A stretch of DNA of 64,000 nucleotides from assembly GCA_000421065.1 (NCBI GenBank), contig ATWD01000002.1:62001-126000 (forward strand). Direction: 5' to 3'. Source of the stretch: Acidobacteriaceae bacterium TAA 166 (GTDB taxonomy: Bacteria; Acidobacteriota; Terriglobia; Terriglobales; Acidobacteriaceae). The notes under the pieces are model-generated. The model worked only from the letters and a program-made list of their open reading frames with translations, did not search any database and had not been told where the DNA came from. A program made the translations under genes and the position numbers. Each line of letters opens with the position of its first letter. Position 1 is the stretch's first letter. Positions 8,308-15,976 of this stretch are shown one piece after another.

Positions 8308-9594
8308 TTAGTTGGAGGCCTTCTGGAATCCTGCTGGTTCGGCGAGGAGCTTCTCGATGGTGGTGGTGACCTCGTGCTCGAGGGCCTGGTGACCCTGGGG
8401 GTTGGCGGGGCCGGCGAATCCGGCGTGGACCTCGCGGACGCGGCCGTCGCGGCCGAGGAGGAAGGAGGTGGGCCAGCTGTTGAGGTTGTCGGCGACGGTG
8501 ATCTTCTCGTTCAGCTGGTCGGGGGTTCCGGCGATGAGGACGGGGTAGGTGATGCCGTAGCGCTGGATGAAGGCGCGCAGGCGGGTGGGATTCTTGAGCT
8601 GATCGTCCTCTTCGAAGCTGAGACTGACGATCTCGAGGCCTTTGGAGTGGAACTGCTTGTACAGGCTCTCGAGGAAGGGAGCCTCGTCGTGGCAGTTGGG
8701 GCACCAGGAGCCACCGATAGCGACGATGACGACCTTGCCCTGGAAGCGCGGATCGGTGTTGGAGACGACGTTTCCGGCGAGGTCAGGAAAGCGGAAGGAG
8801 AACGGCCTGGAAGGATCCTTGATTTTGGTCTGCTGGGTGGAGTCGGTGGGCGGGGCGAGATTGTGCTTACGGGCGTCGGCGGGACGGCGGCCGACGAGGT
8901 TGGTGGCCTGGGCTTTCTGGGCGTCGGAGGCGAGGAGGTTCGAGAGAAGGAGGGTTCCGTCGGACTGGGGGATGATGGAGTAGAGGGCGGGGCCTGCCGC
9001 GGTGAAGTGGCTGAGGAGGTACTGTTGTCCGTCCCAGCCTCCGTAGAGGGAGCCGGTGTCGCCGTCGATGCGCTGGATGACGGCGCGAACGGGAGTGGAG
9101 GAGGTCTTCGGGGACGCGGGCTCGACGCGGAGCTGCCAGGCGGACTCGCCCTTGGTGCTGGAGACGGCGATCTCCCAGTCGCCGTGAATATCGGGACCTG
9201 GATTGAGGGTGGGCTGCGCAGTCGTGGTGCGACGAAGGGCGACAGGGACGCGCGGCGTGGCGTGAGGGGCGCTGGAGGTGAGGCCAAAGGTCCCGGTGAA
9301 CTGGTCGCCCGAGAGGGTGCCGTCGAGGGTGCGGGCGTAGTAGTTGAAGGTCAAGAGGAGATGGTCGTTTTCGAGGCTGGCGGAGGAGGCGGCGGAGTGC
9401 TCGGGGCCGTTGAGGAGGGCGGCGTGGAGAGTGGAGGAGGCGCCGGTGATCTCAAGCCGCACCGGGACCTCGTGGCCGCGGACGGTGGCGGTGCCGACCC
9501 AGGTTCCGTCGGCTGGGGAGGAGGCGGCGAAGGCGAGCGTGGAGAGGACGAGCAGGGCAGGGGCAGCGAACAGCTTTCCGGCAGGGACTTTCAT
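8308..9594 (-). CDS. Exported thioredoxin-like (TlpA/redoxin) protein with a large N-terminal domain
   Basis: A 428-residue periplasmic thiol-disulfide protein. The first ~24 residues are a Sec signal (LFAAPALLVLSTLAFAA). Residues ~25-260 are a beta-rich domain found in TlpA-like proteins (GTWVGTATVRGHEVPVRLEI, then GDWEIAVSSTKGESAWQL), role unknown. A thioredoxin fold follows from ~270, with the redox motif GGSWCPNCHDEAPFLESLY near 293-311 and a cis-Pro region LNSWPTSFLLGRDGRV. The CPNC centre differs from the CGPC of thioredoxin and is common in TlpA/AhpC-like proteins. The probable job is disulfide reduction or cytochrome c maturation outside the cytoplasm; substrate unknown. The C-terminus lies 11 bases from repeat copy B. 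Confidence 0.85.
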   Translation of the reverse strand: MKVPAGKLFAAPALLVLSTLAFAASSPADGTWVGTATVRGHEVPVRLEITGASSTLHAALLNGPEHSAASSASLENDHLLLTFNYYARTLDGTLSGDQFTGTFGLTSSAPHATPRVPVALRRTTTAQPTLNPGPDIHGDWEIAVSSTKGESAWQLRVEPASPKTSSTPVRAVIQRIDGDTGSLYGGWDGQQYLLSHFTAAGPALYSIIPQSDGTLLLSNLLASDAQKAQATNLVGRRPADARKHNLAPPTDSTQQTKIKDPSRPFSFRFPDLAGNVVSNTDPRFQGKVVIVAIGGSWCPNCHDEAPFLESLYKQFHSKGLEIVSLSFEEDDQLKNPTRLRAFIQRYGITYPVLIAGTPDQLNEKITVADNLNSWPTSFLLGRDGRVREVHAGFAGPANPQGHQALEHEVTTTIEKLLAEPAGFQKASN

Positions 9595-9767
9595 GGAAGG
9601 CTCGATTCTTTTTGTTGTAGGTATGGGGAATTGCAGAAGGGAAGATGCGCCTCTGCGCTGGCCGGCTTAGGAGCGGCGACAGCGACGACAGAGCAGGGAA
9701 GGCGTGTTCATCCTGCGTTAATCGTAGGTCCGGACGATGGGTCCGTCAAGGCCTGGGCTGTATTCAA

Positions 9768-9996
9768 GACGATGGTCTGCCGGCGGGGCCCACTACGCTC
9801 GACCACCCCACAAACAAAGACCTGTTTGTGGGGACCCCGGTGCGGGCGGTCACTTCGTGACGTGTGTACTCCCTTCGGGGTGGGGCTCGCGTTGGTCACT
9901 TAAAGATCTTCGCGCCGACCAACGGAGGCCCACGCCGAAGGCGGTATACCCCACGAAGTGGGCGCTGTCCGCGTAGGACGGCCGCGCGGCAGCGCT
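9768..9996. repeat. Dispersed structured intergenic repeat, copy D
   Basis: The longest copy (~229 bases), inside the 432-base gap 9595-10026. Left end GACGATGGTCTGCCGGCGGG, right end GCCGCGCGGCAGCGCT. It carries an extra hairpin near 9811-9840 (CCCCACAAAC with GTTTGTGGGG). Other stems are GGTCACTTCGTGAC, CCCTTCGGGG, GTTGGTC with GACCAAC, and CCCACGAAGTGGG. The remainder of the gap (9595-9767) shows nothing I can name. Confidence 0.85.
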
Positions 9997-10026
9997 ATCT
10001 TTCTACTCTCAAAAGGTCGATACAAG

Positions 10027-10662
10027 CTAGCGGGGCGGCCCAGCTTGTGGGGCGACTTGCCGGTTGGCGGGCGGCAGCACATGATAGGGCTCGATCTCGA
10101 GCAGGTTCGAGAGCGCGCCCCGCTCCTGGCCGGAGAACTGACTGCGATAGGGCTCGGAGTTGAGCATGGACTGGCGTTGGGGCTCCGGCATCTGACGCAG
10201 AGACTGGAAGGCGCGGGCGACCTCGTGGCGGCGGTCCTGGGGCAGGCTGCTGAACTGCTTCATGGCGTCGCGAACCTGCTGACGCTGCGGCGGGCTGAGG
10301 CGGGCCAGGGCCTCGTTGCGCTCGAGCAGACGCTGGCGGCGCTCCGGCGGCATGTTGTTCAGCTGGGTGAGGTGATCGCGCATCCTCTGCTGCGTCTCGG
10401 CCGGGAGATCGCGAAATCCGGGCTCATGCTCGAGCGCCTTCTGCTGCTGGTCGGGGGTGAGATTGCTGCGGTGCTGCATCCACTGCAGAAGATGTTCCTG
10501 GTTGGCTCCCGGGTGTCCTGCATTGCCTTCGGGCTGGCGGACTGCGGCTCTGGGGGGGGGAGCCAGCTTCTGGGCGGCAGTCGCGGGCAGGCACACTCCG
10601 GCCCACAACAGCAGCGACAGTGCTGCGATGGAGACACGACGAGTTATAACCAGCAACGACAT
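10027..10662 (-). CDS. DUF3106 domain protein, exported
   Basis: A 211-residue protein with a Sec signal (VSIAALSLLLWAGVCLPATA, ~10-29) and a helical, Gln- and Arg-rich mature part. Residues ~60-170 carry an irregular repeat of about 20 residues built round a Pro-start helix: NLTPDQQQKALEH, DLPAETQQRMRDHL, NMPPERRQRLLERN, RLSPPQRQQVRDAM, SLPQDRRHEVARAF and QMPEPQRQSMLN. This is the DUF3106 pattern, and it recalls Spy/CpxP/ZraP-type periplasmic helical proteins. It lies 94 bases downstream of the anti-sigma gene on the same strand, so it may belong to that unit as an envelope stress sensor or effector. The pattern is clear, the function is not known. Confidence 0.82.
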   Translation of the reverse strand: MSLLVITRRVSIAALSLLLWAGVCLPATAAQKLAPPPRAAVRQPEGNAGHPGANQEHLLQWMQHRSNLTPDQQQKALEHEPGFRDLPAETQQRMRDHLTQLNNMPPERRQRLLERNEALARLSPPQRQQVRDAMKQFSSLPQDRRHEVARAFQSLRQMPEPQRQSMLNSEPYRSQFSGQERGALSNLLEIEPYHVLPPANRQVAPQAGPPR

Positions 10663-10756
10663 AAGGCTAAGTTTGCCTCAAGAGAAAAGGACACACGTCC
10701 TCTGGTAGAAAGCTTACTGCCTCCGCTCCTTTCAAAGAAAGATCGGTACCTCGAGC

Positions 10757-11260
10757 CTAACTGGCCGGGACTCCGGATGCGTCATCGGCGGAGCCTTCAT
10801 CCTGAAGCAGTAGATCCATCGTCTGGAGCGCCTGATCGTTCTTGTCGAGCACCTGAAGATCGGTGACGGTCGCCGAGGTTGCAGGCTTGGCGGGATTGGA
10901 GAGGCTGAGGTCAGCGAAGGTTCCTCCACCGATCAGAAGGGCAAGGGCAAAGGCTCCGGCAAGCGCGGGGCGAAACTGGCGTCCAGTGTTGAAGAGCAGG
11001 CGGGAGCGTAAGCGCTCGAACCAGCCGGCCGGGGCCTTCGCCTGCTCCTCGCGGAGGAGGACGGCGAGCTTCTGATCGAAGTAGGCGGAGGGTTCGGGCA
11101 CCTCCCAGGCGTCGAGCAGGGACATCGTCGCCTGCAGGGATTCGAGCTCCTCGCGGCACTGGGCACAGGAGTCTATGTGCGCCTGAGCCTTGAGGCTTGC
11201 GGGCGTGGCCGGATCCAGCAGGAGATCCGGAAGTGCGAATTGGCAGTCGCGGCAGTTCAT
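10757..11260 (-). CDS. Anti-sigma factor with N-terminal zinc finger
   Basis: A 167-residue single-pass membrane protein that should hold the ECF sigma factor encoded just upstream. The N-terminal zf-HC2 type zinc-binding part is MNCRDCQFALPDLLLD...AHIDSCAQCREELESL: Cys3, Cys6, His28 and C32xxC35. A hydrophobic segment (PALAGAFALALLIGGGTFADL, ~97-117) is the membrane helix and the C-terminal ~50 residues lie outside. The ATG at 11260 follows a purine-rich ribosome site (GGAGAGAG) and starts 30 bases after the sigma gene ends. The periplasmic tail is short and carries no known sensor domain, so signal sensing may need a partner such as the downstream DUF3106 protein. Family call is firm; the signal is unknown. 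Confidence 0.88.
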   Translation of the reverse strand: MNCRDCQFALPDLLLDPATPASLKAQAHIDSCAQCREELESLQATMSLLDAWEVPEPSAYFDQKLAVLLREEQAKAPAGWFERLRSRLLFNTGRQFRPALAGAFALALLIGGGTFADLSLSNPAKPATSATVTDLQVLDKNDQALQTMDLLLQDEGSADDASGVPAS

Positions 11261-11290
11261 AGGACTCTCTCCAACTTCCTCATCTTTTTC

Positions 11291-12070
11291 CTAGACAAAA
11301 CTCTTCAGCTTTCCGCGCAGCGTCTGGTAGGCGCGGAAGAGCAGGGACTTGGTGGCGGACTCGCTCAGCTTCAGGACATCGCCGATCTGTTTGTAGTCCA
11401 TGCCCTCGTACTTGTGCATGAGCACGGCCATGCGCTGGCGTTCGGGGAGGGCGAGGACGTGTTGCCGGATAGCCTCCATCCGCTCCTTGCGCAGCAGGTC
11501 GGTCTCGACACCGGGAGTGGAGTCGGCCACATCGGGGGTGGTTCCTGTCTCCGAATCCACCTCGTCGAGGTAGATGGTCGAAGCAGTGCGCTCATGCCGG
11601 GTGTCGCGGGCATGGTTGACGCCGAGGTTGGTAGCGATGCGATAGAGCCAGGTGCTGAAGCGGGCCTCGGCGCGGTAGGTCTCGCGCGAGCGGTAGACGC
11701 GGAGGAAGACCTCCTGGGCGAGTTCTTCGGCTACGGCCTGATTGTGCACCATGCGGTACATGAAATGGATGATCGGTTTGCGGTACTTCTGAATGAGGTA
11801 GTCGAAGCCGGCCATATTGCCGGCGCGAAGCTCAAGCATGATGGCGGCGTCGTCCATCTGAGCAAATTCGGCAGGCGAGTGGTACTGCTCGGCTGTCGGA
11901 AGGCTCTCGAGAAGCGTCGGGTTGACTGCGAGCGTGCCCATATCAGTGCTAACCCCGTCTTCGTCTCCGGGTTGCGCTTCGACGGAATTTTGGGAGTCAT
12001 CCGGGTCGGACCGGTGTTTCGGCGAAGGGTTAGGCGGGGTGCGGGAGCCGGAATGGGGAGGGACGGTCAT
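11291..12070 (-). CDS. ECF-type RNA polymerase sigma factor
   Basis: A sigma-70 family factor of ~259 residues from the ATG at 12070. Region 2 is DYLIQKYRKPIIHFMYRMV through AEELAQEVFLRVYRSRETYR and RFSTWLYRIATNL. Region 4 is LPERQRMAVLMHKYEGMDY, QIGDVLKLSESATKSLLFRA. About 70 residues ahead of region 2 are Pro/Ser/Asp-rich and probably disordered, longer than in most ECF factors. The open frame runs on upstream to 12292, but that part translates the 3' side of a dispersed repeat and reads like random sequence, so I place the start at 12070. It leads an operon with the anti-sigma gene. Autoregulation is usual for such pairs; I could not pick out a promoter with confidence. Confidence 0.88.
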   Translation of the reverse strand: MTVPPHSGSRTPPNPSPKHRSDPDDSQNSVEAQPGDEDGVSTDMGTLAVNPTLLESLPTAEQYHSPAEFAQMDDAAIMLELRAGNMAGFDYLIQKYRKPIIHFMYRMVHNQAVAEELAQEVFLRVYRSRETYRAEARFSTWLYRIATNLGVNHARDTRHERTASTIYLDEVDSETGTTPDVADSTPGVETDLLRKERMEAIRQHVLALPERQRMAVLMHKYEGMDYKQIGDVLKLSESATKSLLFRAYQTLRGKLKSFV

Positions 12071-12247
12071 GCGCAGAGACTCATTCGATTGTATCGTTTT
12101 GATCAACCAGGACGAGAGATAGCTGGCTCGGGCGGGTGGACGAGCCTCAGCGCGTCTTCTTTTGACGAGACGGATGGGGACCTTTGGACATGTCTTAGCT
12201 AAGTTATTGATTTTAGGGGTAGCGGAATTTAAACCTATGCGGTAAAA

Positions 12248-12415
12248 GGCGGTGGCTTGCCGACCGGGCCCACTGCGCTCGGGCCACCCCACAAACGGAC
12301 CCGGTACGGGCGGTCACTTTGTGACGAGTGTTGGGCCTTTGGGGTGGGCTCCCGTTGTCGATGTTTGCGCCGACCAGCGGGAGGCCCTCGCCGAAGGCTC
12401 ACTCGCTATCCGCGA
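12248..12415. repeat. Dispersed repeat, copy E (right end missing)
   Basis: This copy occupies the middle of the 376-base gap 12071-12446. The left end is GGCGGTGGCTTGCCGACCGG, followed by CCCACTGCGCTCGGGCCACC. The centre (CTCCCGTTGTCGATG ... CGACCAGCGGGAG) and GCCGAAGGC are present, but the right arm ending GCGGCAGCGCC is not found, so the copy looks truncated. The rest of the gap shows no gene. Confidence 0.7.
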
Positions 12416-12446
12416 AATCTCTGTGCCGCACATACAAACCATTCCG

Positions 12447-14666
12447 TCAATTCCAGCCGTCTAGAATCATAATGCTGCTGTTCGTATTTGTTCGGCGGGC
12501 AAAGATAGCCCACTGCCCGCCCGAAGATATCGAGATGCTGTCGTTTGCTGCCTGGGCGGTCTTTCCGAGAGCGCGGACTGTTCCTGACCCGAGGTCGAGC
12601 CGGTAGAGGATCGCAGGCAGGGAAGGAGCGGGACGCTTCAGATAAAAAAGCGCGTCATTCGATATCGTCCATGCGTGCCATATTCCAGGTCCCAACGATG
12701 CAACAGGAAGATCGTTGTGGTCCGGCAGCAAGGAGAGTCGGTGGATTCCCGTGGTTTCCATGTCACCCACATAGAAAAGTGAGTTGCCATCTTTGGATTC
12801 CATCGCGTCGAAGCCGCCTTTGACGGTAATCTGAGTCTCCGATCCGGAAGCCAGAGCGTGTTTCCATATCTGCCAGCTGCCTGTCCGGTTCGAACTGAAG
12901 TAGACCGCGTTGCCATCGTGAGACCAGGCAGGGACGACATTGTCCGAGTTGGTGAGTGCCGAGGCCGTAAGTCGAAGGGTCTTTCCGTCCTCGAGGTTGA
13001 CGCTATAGATATCGGCGCGGCCGCTTGCGGTTGAATCGAAGGCGATCGAACGACCGTCGGGGGACCAGCGAGGCGAGCCCGTCATGGGTCCATTGAAGTG
13101 CGTGATTCTCTTTGGCTCACTGCCGTCGCTCTGGCAGATCCAGATCTCGTTTGTTCCCGAACGATCGCTGCGGAATGCGATGCGCTCTCCGTCAGGAGAG
13201 TAAACAGCGCTGGCGTCGAAGAAGTTCGAAGCGATAAAAGGCTCTGCCTCGCTGGCACCGTCGTGACCGTCGATTCGCAGGCGCCATACCGAGACGTTGA
13301 TGGGGGAGTTGACGTACGCCATACGGTGTCCTACCGGGGAGACGGTGGGAGAGGAGGTATGGGTCAGCGGAGTGGTGACCGCGGTCGGTGGTCCGCCGGT
13401 CAGAGGGATGCTCCAGATATTCCCCAGGCTGGTTGATCGGCCGGAGGAAAAGACGATATTTCTGCCGTCGGAGCTCCACGCCAAACCGTCCACGGGATTG
13501 GATCGGGAGGTCAGCTTGCGCTCGGCTCCGCCTGTGGAAGGGATGACATAGATCTCGTCGGAGGAGTCGCCTTGAGAGCGACGAAATGTGACCAGACTTC
13601 CGTCGGGAGAGAAGGCTGCCTGGTCGTCCACTGTACGGGGAGGAGCGTGGGTTAGCGGTCGTTTCTGTCCCGTATCGACGGAGACTAGGACAAGCGAAGG
13701 GCTTTGATTTCCACTGCCGCAATCGGTTGTAACCAGGGTTCTGGCGTCGGGAGACCAGGAGAGGGTGGGAGGATTGCGAAAGGCATCGTTGGCGTTGCAG
13801 ATTGCCGTCACCTTTCTCTGCTGGGCGGCGTTTTGTCTCTTCGCGATCACAACCTCCATGGCGCGATCGTCGCCGACGGAGTGAAGAAAGGCAATTTCCG
13901 ATCCGTTGGGGGACCAGGAGGGGGAATAGTCGTCCTGGCCTGTGTCGATCAGGATCTTGCGGTCTTCACTGAGCACATGTTGCAGATAGATGCTCTGATG
14001 AGAACTGGTTCCGGTACGCCAGGTATAGGCGAGCTCCTGACCGTCGGGCGAAAAGGCTGGTTGAAGAAAGAGGCCAGGGGGGCTCGCCAAGGGACGGGTG
14101 CTGTTCTCCGCACCGCTGTTTTTTTGCGAGGAGAGATGAGCGGCGAAGAGGACGGCGATTCCCAGGGTGACGATCAGCGCGGATAAGAACAAAGATAAGG
14201 TGCGATGCCGACCTTTAATAATTAAGGAGCGAGACAAAGAAGACGTCTCGATTACGGGAGGTCGATCTTCGGCGAGCGGAAGATCCTGCGGCTCTGTGAC
14301 TGCCGGCTTCTGGATGGTCTCAAGATCGCTCTCGTCCTCAAAGTGCCGAGCGACGGGCATAACGAAGCGATAACCCACCTTCGGTACAGTCTCGATGAAC
14401 TGTTCGACGTCGGATGTCTTGCCGAGCGCCTTGCGGATGCTTGCGATGTGGACGCTCAGGTTGGCGTCATGCACGTAGCTGTCCGGCCACACGGAGCGGA
14501 TGAGGTAATCCTTCTCCAGCAGACGTCCCGCTGCCTGCACCATGATGACCAGGAGAGCGAAATCCTTTGGCGATAGGGAGACGACCTCTTCCCCACGCCA
14601 TATCCGGCGCTCCCGTACCTCTAAGCGATATTCGCCGAATAGAAAGATTTCATCTTTGATCAGCAC
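12447..14666 (-). CDS. Membrane-anchored winged-helix regulator with PD40 (TolB-like) beta-propeller
   Basis: A 739-residue transcription regulator of the CadC/ToxR layout. Residues 1-105 are an OmpR-type winged helix (SLSPKDFALLVIMVQAAGRL, NLSVHIASIRKALG, ETVPKVGYRFV). One membrane helix lies at ~157-177 (TLSLFLSALIVTLGIAVLFAA). Residues ~190-739 are a periplasmic propeller built of PD40 units, each with a FSPDG / WSPDG motif (FSPDGQELAY, WSPNGSEIAF, WSPDARTLVT, FSPDGSLVTF, WSSDGRNIVF, YSPDGERIAF, WSPDGRSIAF). Such proteins are very common in Acidobacteriota; signal and targets are unknown. It is divergent from the metallophosphoesterase and the first Oar receptor (298-base gap), which are candidate targets. 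Confidence 0.9.
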   Translation of the reverse strand: MLIKDEIFLFGEYRLEVRERRIWRGEEVVSLSPKDFALLVIMVQAAGRLLEKDYLIRSVWPDSYVHDANLSVHIASIRKALGKTSDVEQFIETVPKVGYRFVMPVARHFEDESDLETIQKPAVTEPQDLPLAEDRPPVIETSSLSRSLIIKGRHRTLSLFLSALIVTLGIAVLFAAHLSSQKNSGAENSTRPLASPPGLFLQPAFSPDGQELAYTWRTGTSSHQSIYLQHVLSEDRKILIDTGQDDYSPSWSPNGSEIAFLHSVGDDRAMEVVIAKRQNAAQQRKVTAICNANDAFRNPPTLSWSPDARTLVTTDCGSGNQSPSLVLVSVDTGQKRPLTHAPPRTVDDQAAFSPDGSLVTFRRSQGDSSDEIYVIPSTGGAERKLTSRSNPVDGLAWSSDGRNIVFSSGRSTSLGNIWSIPLTGGPPTAVTTPLTHTSSPTVSPVGHRMAYVNSPINVSVWRLRIDGHDGASEAEPFIASNFFDASAVYSPDGERIAFRSDRSGTNEIWICQSDGSEPKRITHFNGPMTGSPRWSPDGRSIAFDSTASGRADIYSVNLEDGKTLRLTASALTNSDNVVPAWSHDGNAVYFSSNRTGSWQIWKHALASGSETQITVKGGFDAMESKDGNSLFYVGDMETTGIHRLSLLPDHNDLPVASLGPGIWHAWTISNDALFYLKRPAPSLPAILYRLDLGSGTVRALGKTAQAANDSISISSGGQWAIFARRTNTNSSIMILDGWN

Positions 14667-14964
14667 AGCGCGGATAGCCGAAGTCTTGCTTCTGATTCAA
14701 CTGAGATTCCATGGGAGCATAGGGCCTTATCCTTGAGAGTAAGCGGCCACGGTAAAAGAACCGTTAATACGAAGGCTGGTGGAAGGGCCGCGAAGCCTGT
14801 GAAACGTCTTTGGAGTTTTTTTGGAGGACTTTTGCAGCACTTTTGCGCGGTATAAGCCGCTTCACTCATAAAGTCAGCTTCGGAGACAGGTGATCTGCCG
14901 CTCATGGATCTGCCGGTAGAATGCCTGTCTTCAAAACCAGAAAATCCCAAGAGGCCATTCTTAA

Positions 14965-15900
14965 ATGCTCCGACGAGCTTTTCTACGAAATGCTGCGGCT
15001 ATGGCGGCTATGCCCGGTACCAGGATTCTGGCTACACCATTAATGTATGGTGAACAGGATCTTCTTCCGAAGCAGAACTCCGCGCGTGACTTCGATTTTG
15101 TGTTTTTCACCGACACTCATCTCCAGCCCGAGCTTGCGGCGGAGGCAGGATGCGCGAAATGTTTCAACCAGATCAACGAAGCGAAGCCCGAGTTTTGTAT
15201 CGCTGGGGGAGATCAGGTCTTCGATGTCTGCGAACAGGACCTTGGACGTGCGCACTTTCTCTTCAGGCGATATCGCCAGACGGAGACAGAGCTGGCATCC
15301 AAGGTCTACCACACGGTGGGGAATCACGATGTCACCGGGATCAATCAGAGAAGTCCGGTCGAGCCTGACGATCCTGAGTATGGGAAGAAGCTTTACGAGG
15401 ATAACTTTGGAAAGCTTTACTACTCCTTCGATTACAAGGGTTGGCACTTTGTCGTACTCGACTCGATCGGGATCAGGTACTACAAGATCTTCAGCCCGCA
15501 CTTTGACGGCGCTCAGCTGGCGTGGCTGGAATCGGACCTGGCCGCAGTCGGACCGACGACTCCTGTCATCGTTGTGACCCATGTTCCCATCGCATCGATG
15601 CTTGGATCGTTTTCCTCGGAAGAGCGGCGCGGGCCGGTCGTCGCCAATGCTTATGCGGTGCACTCCATTCTCGCCAAACACAAGGTGAAGCTGGTGCTTC
15701 AGGGGCATCTGCATCTCTGGGAGAAGCTGCAGTATCGCAAGACGGAGTATCTGACCGGGGGAGCTGTCTCCGGATTCTGGTGGAAGGGCAAGATGGAGGA
15801 TGGCAGCTCCGAGGGGTACACGCTGTGCCAGGTGCGGGGGGATGAGGTCGTCACCTCGTACGTGACCTATCCCTGGATCGCATCCGAGCACCGGACGTAA
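14965..15900 (+). CDS. Exported calcineurin-like metallophosphoesterase
   Basis: A 311-residue metallophosphoesterase. The five family motifs are visible: FFTDTHL (Asp50, His52), AGGDQ (81-84), VGNHDVT (GNHD at 119-122), VVTHVPI and LQGHLHLWE. A twin-arginine-like start, LRRAFLRNAAAMAAM, suggests Tat export. The distance to the Oar receptor start is 76 bases, on the same strand, so the two may form one transcript in which the enzyme releases phosphate or cleaves a phosphodiester from a ligand taken up by the receptor. That is inferred from position only. Substrate cannot be told from sequence; the family includes nucleotidases and purple-acid-like phosphatases. Confidence 0.88.
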   Translation: MLRRAFLRNAAAMAAMPGTRILATPLMYGEQDLLPKQNSARDFDFVFFTDTHLQPELAAEAGCAKCFNQINEAKPEFCIAGGDQVFDVCEQDLGRAHFLFRRYRQTETELASKVYHTVGNHDVTGINQRSPVEPDDPEYGKKLYEDNFGKLYYSFDYKGWHFVVLDSIGIRYYKIFSPHFDGAQLAWLESDLAAVGPTTPVIVVTHVPIASMLGSFSSEERRGPVVANAYAVHSILAKHKVKLVLQGHLHLWEKLQYRKTEYLTGGAVSGFWWKGKMEDGSSEGYTLCQVRGDEVVTSYVTYPWIASEHRT

Positions 15901-15976
15901 CTGACTATTATCGGCATCTCACTCGCTCCTTGTCCTCACGACGCAAAGCTTTATTCACTTACAGAAAGGCAAACCG

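Noticed and set aside
8374..9903. Long open frame (509 codons) on the plus strand
   Set aside because: It is antisense to the thioredoxin-like gene and runs into repeat copy D; low-complexity Gly/Val/Glu composition is the mirror of GC-rich codons.
12071..12292. N-terminal extension of the sigma factor to 12292
   Set aside because: It translates part of repeat copy E and random-looking sequence; ATG 12070 gives a normal start.
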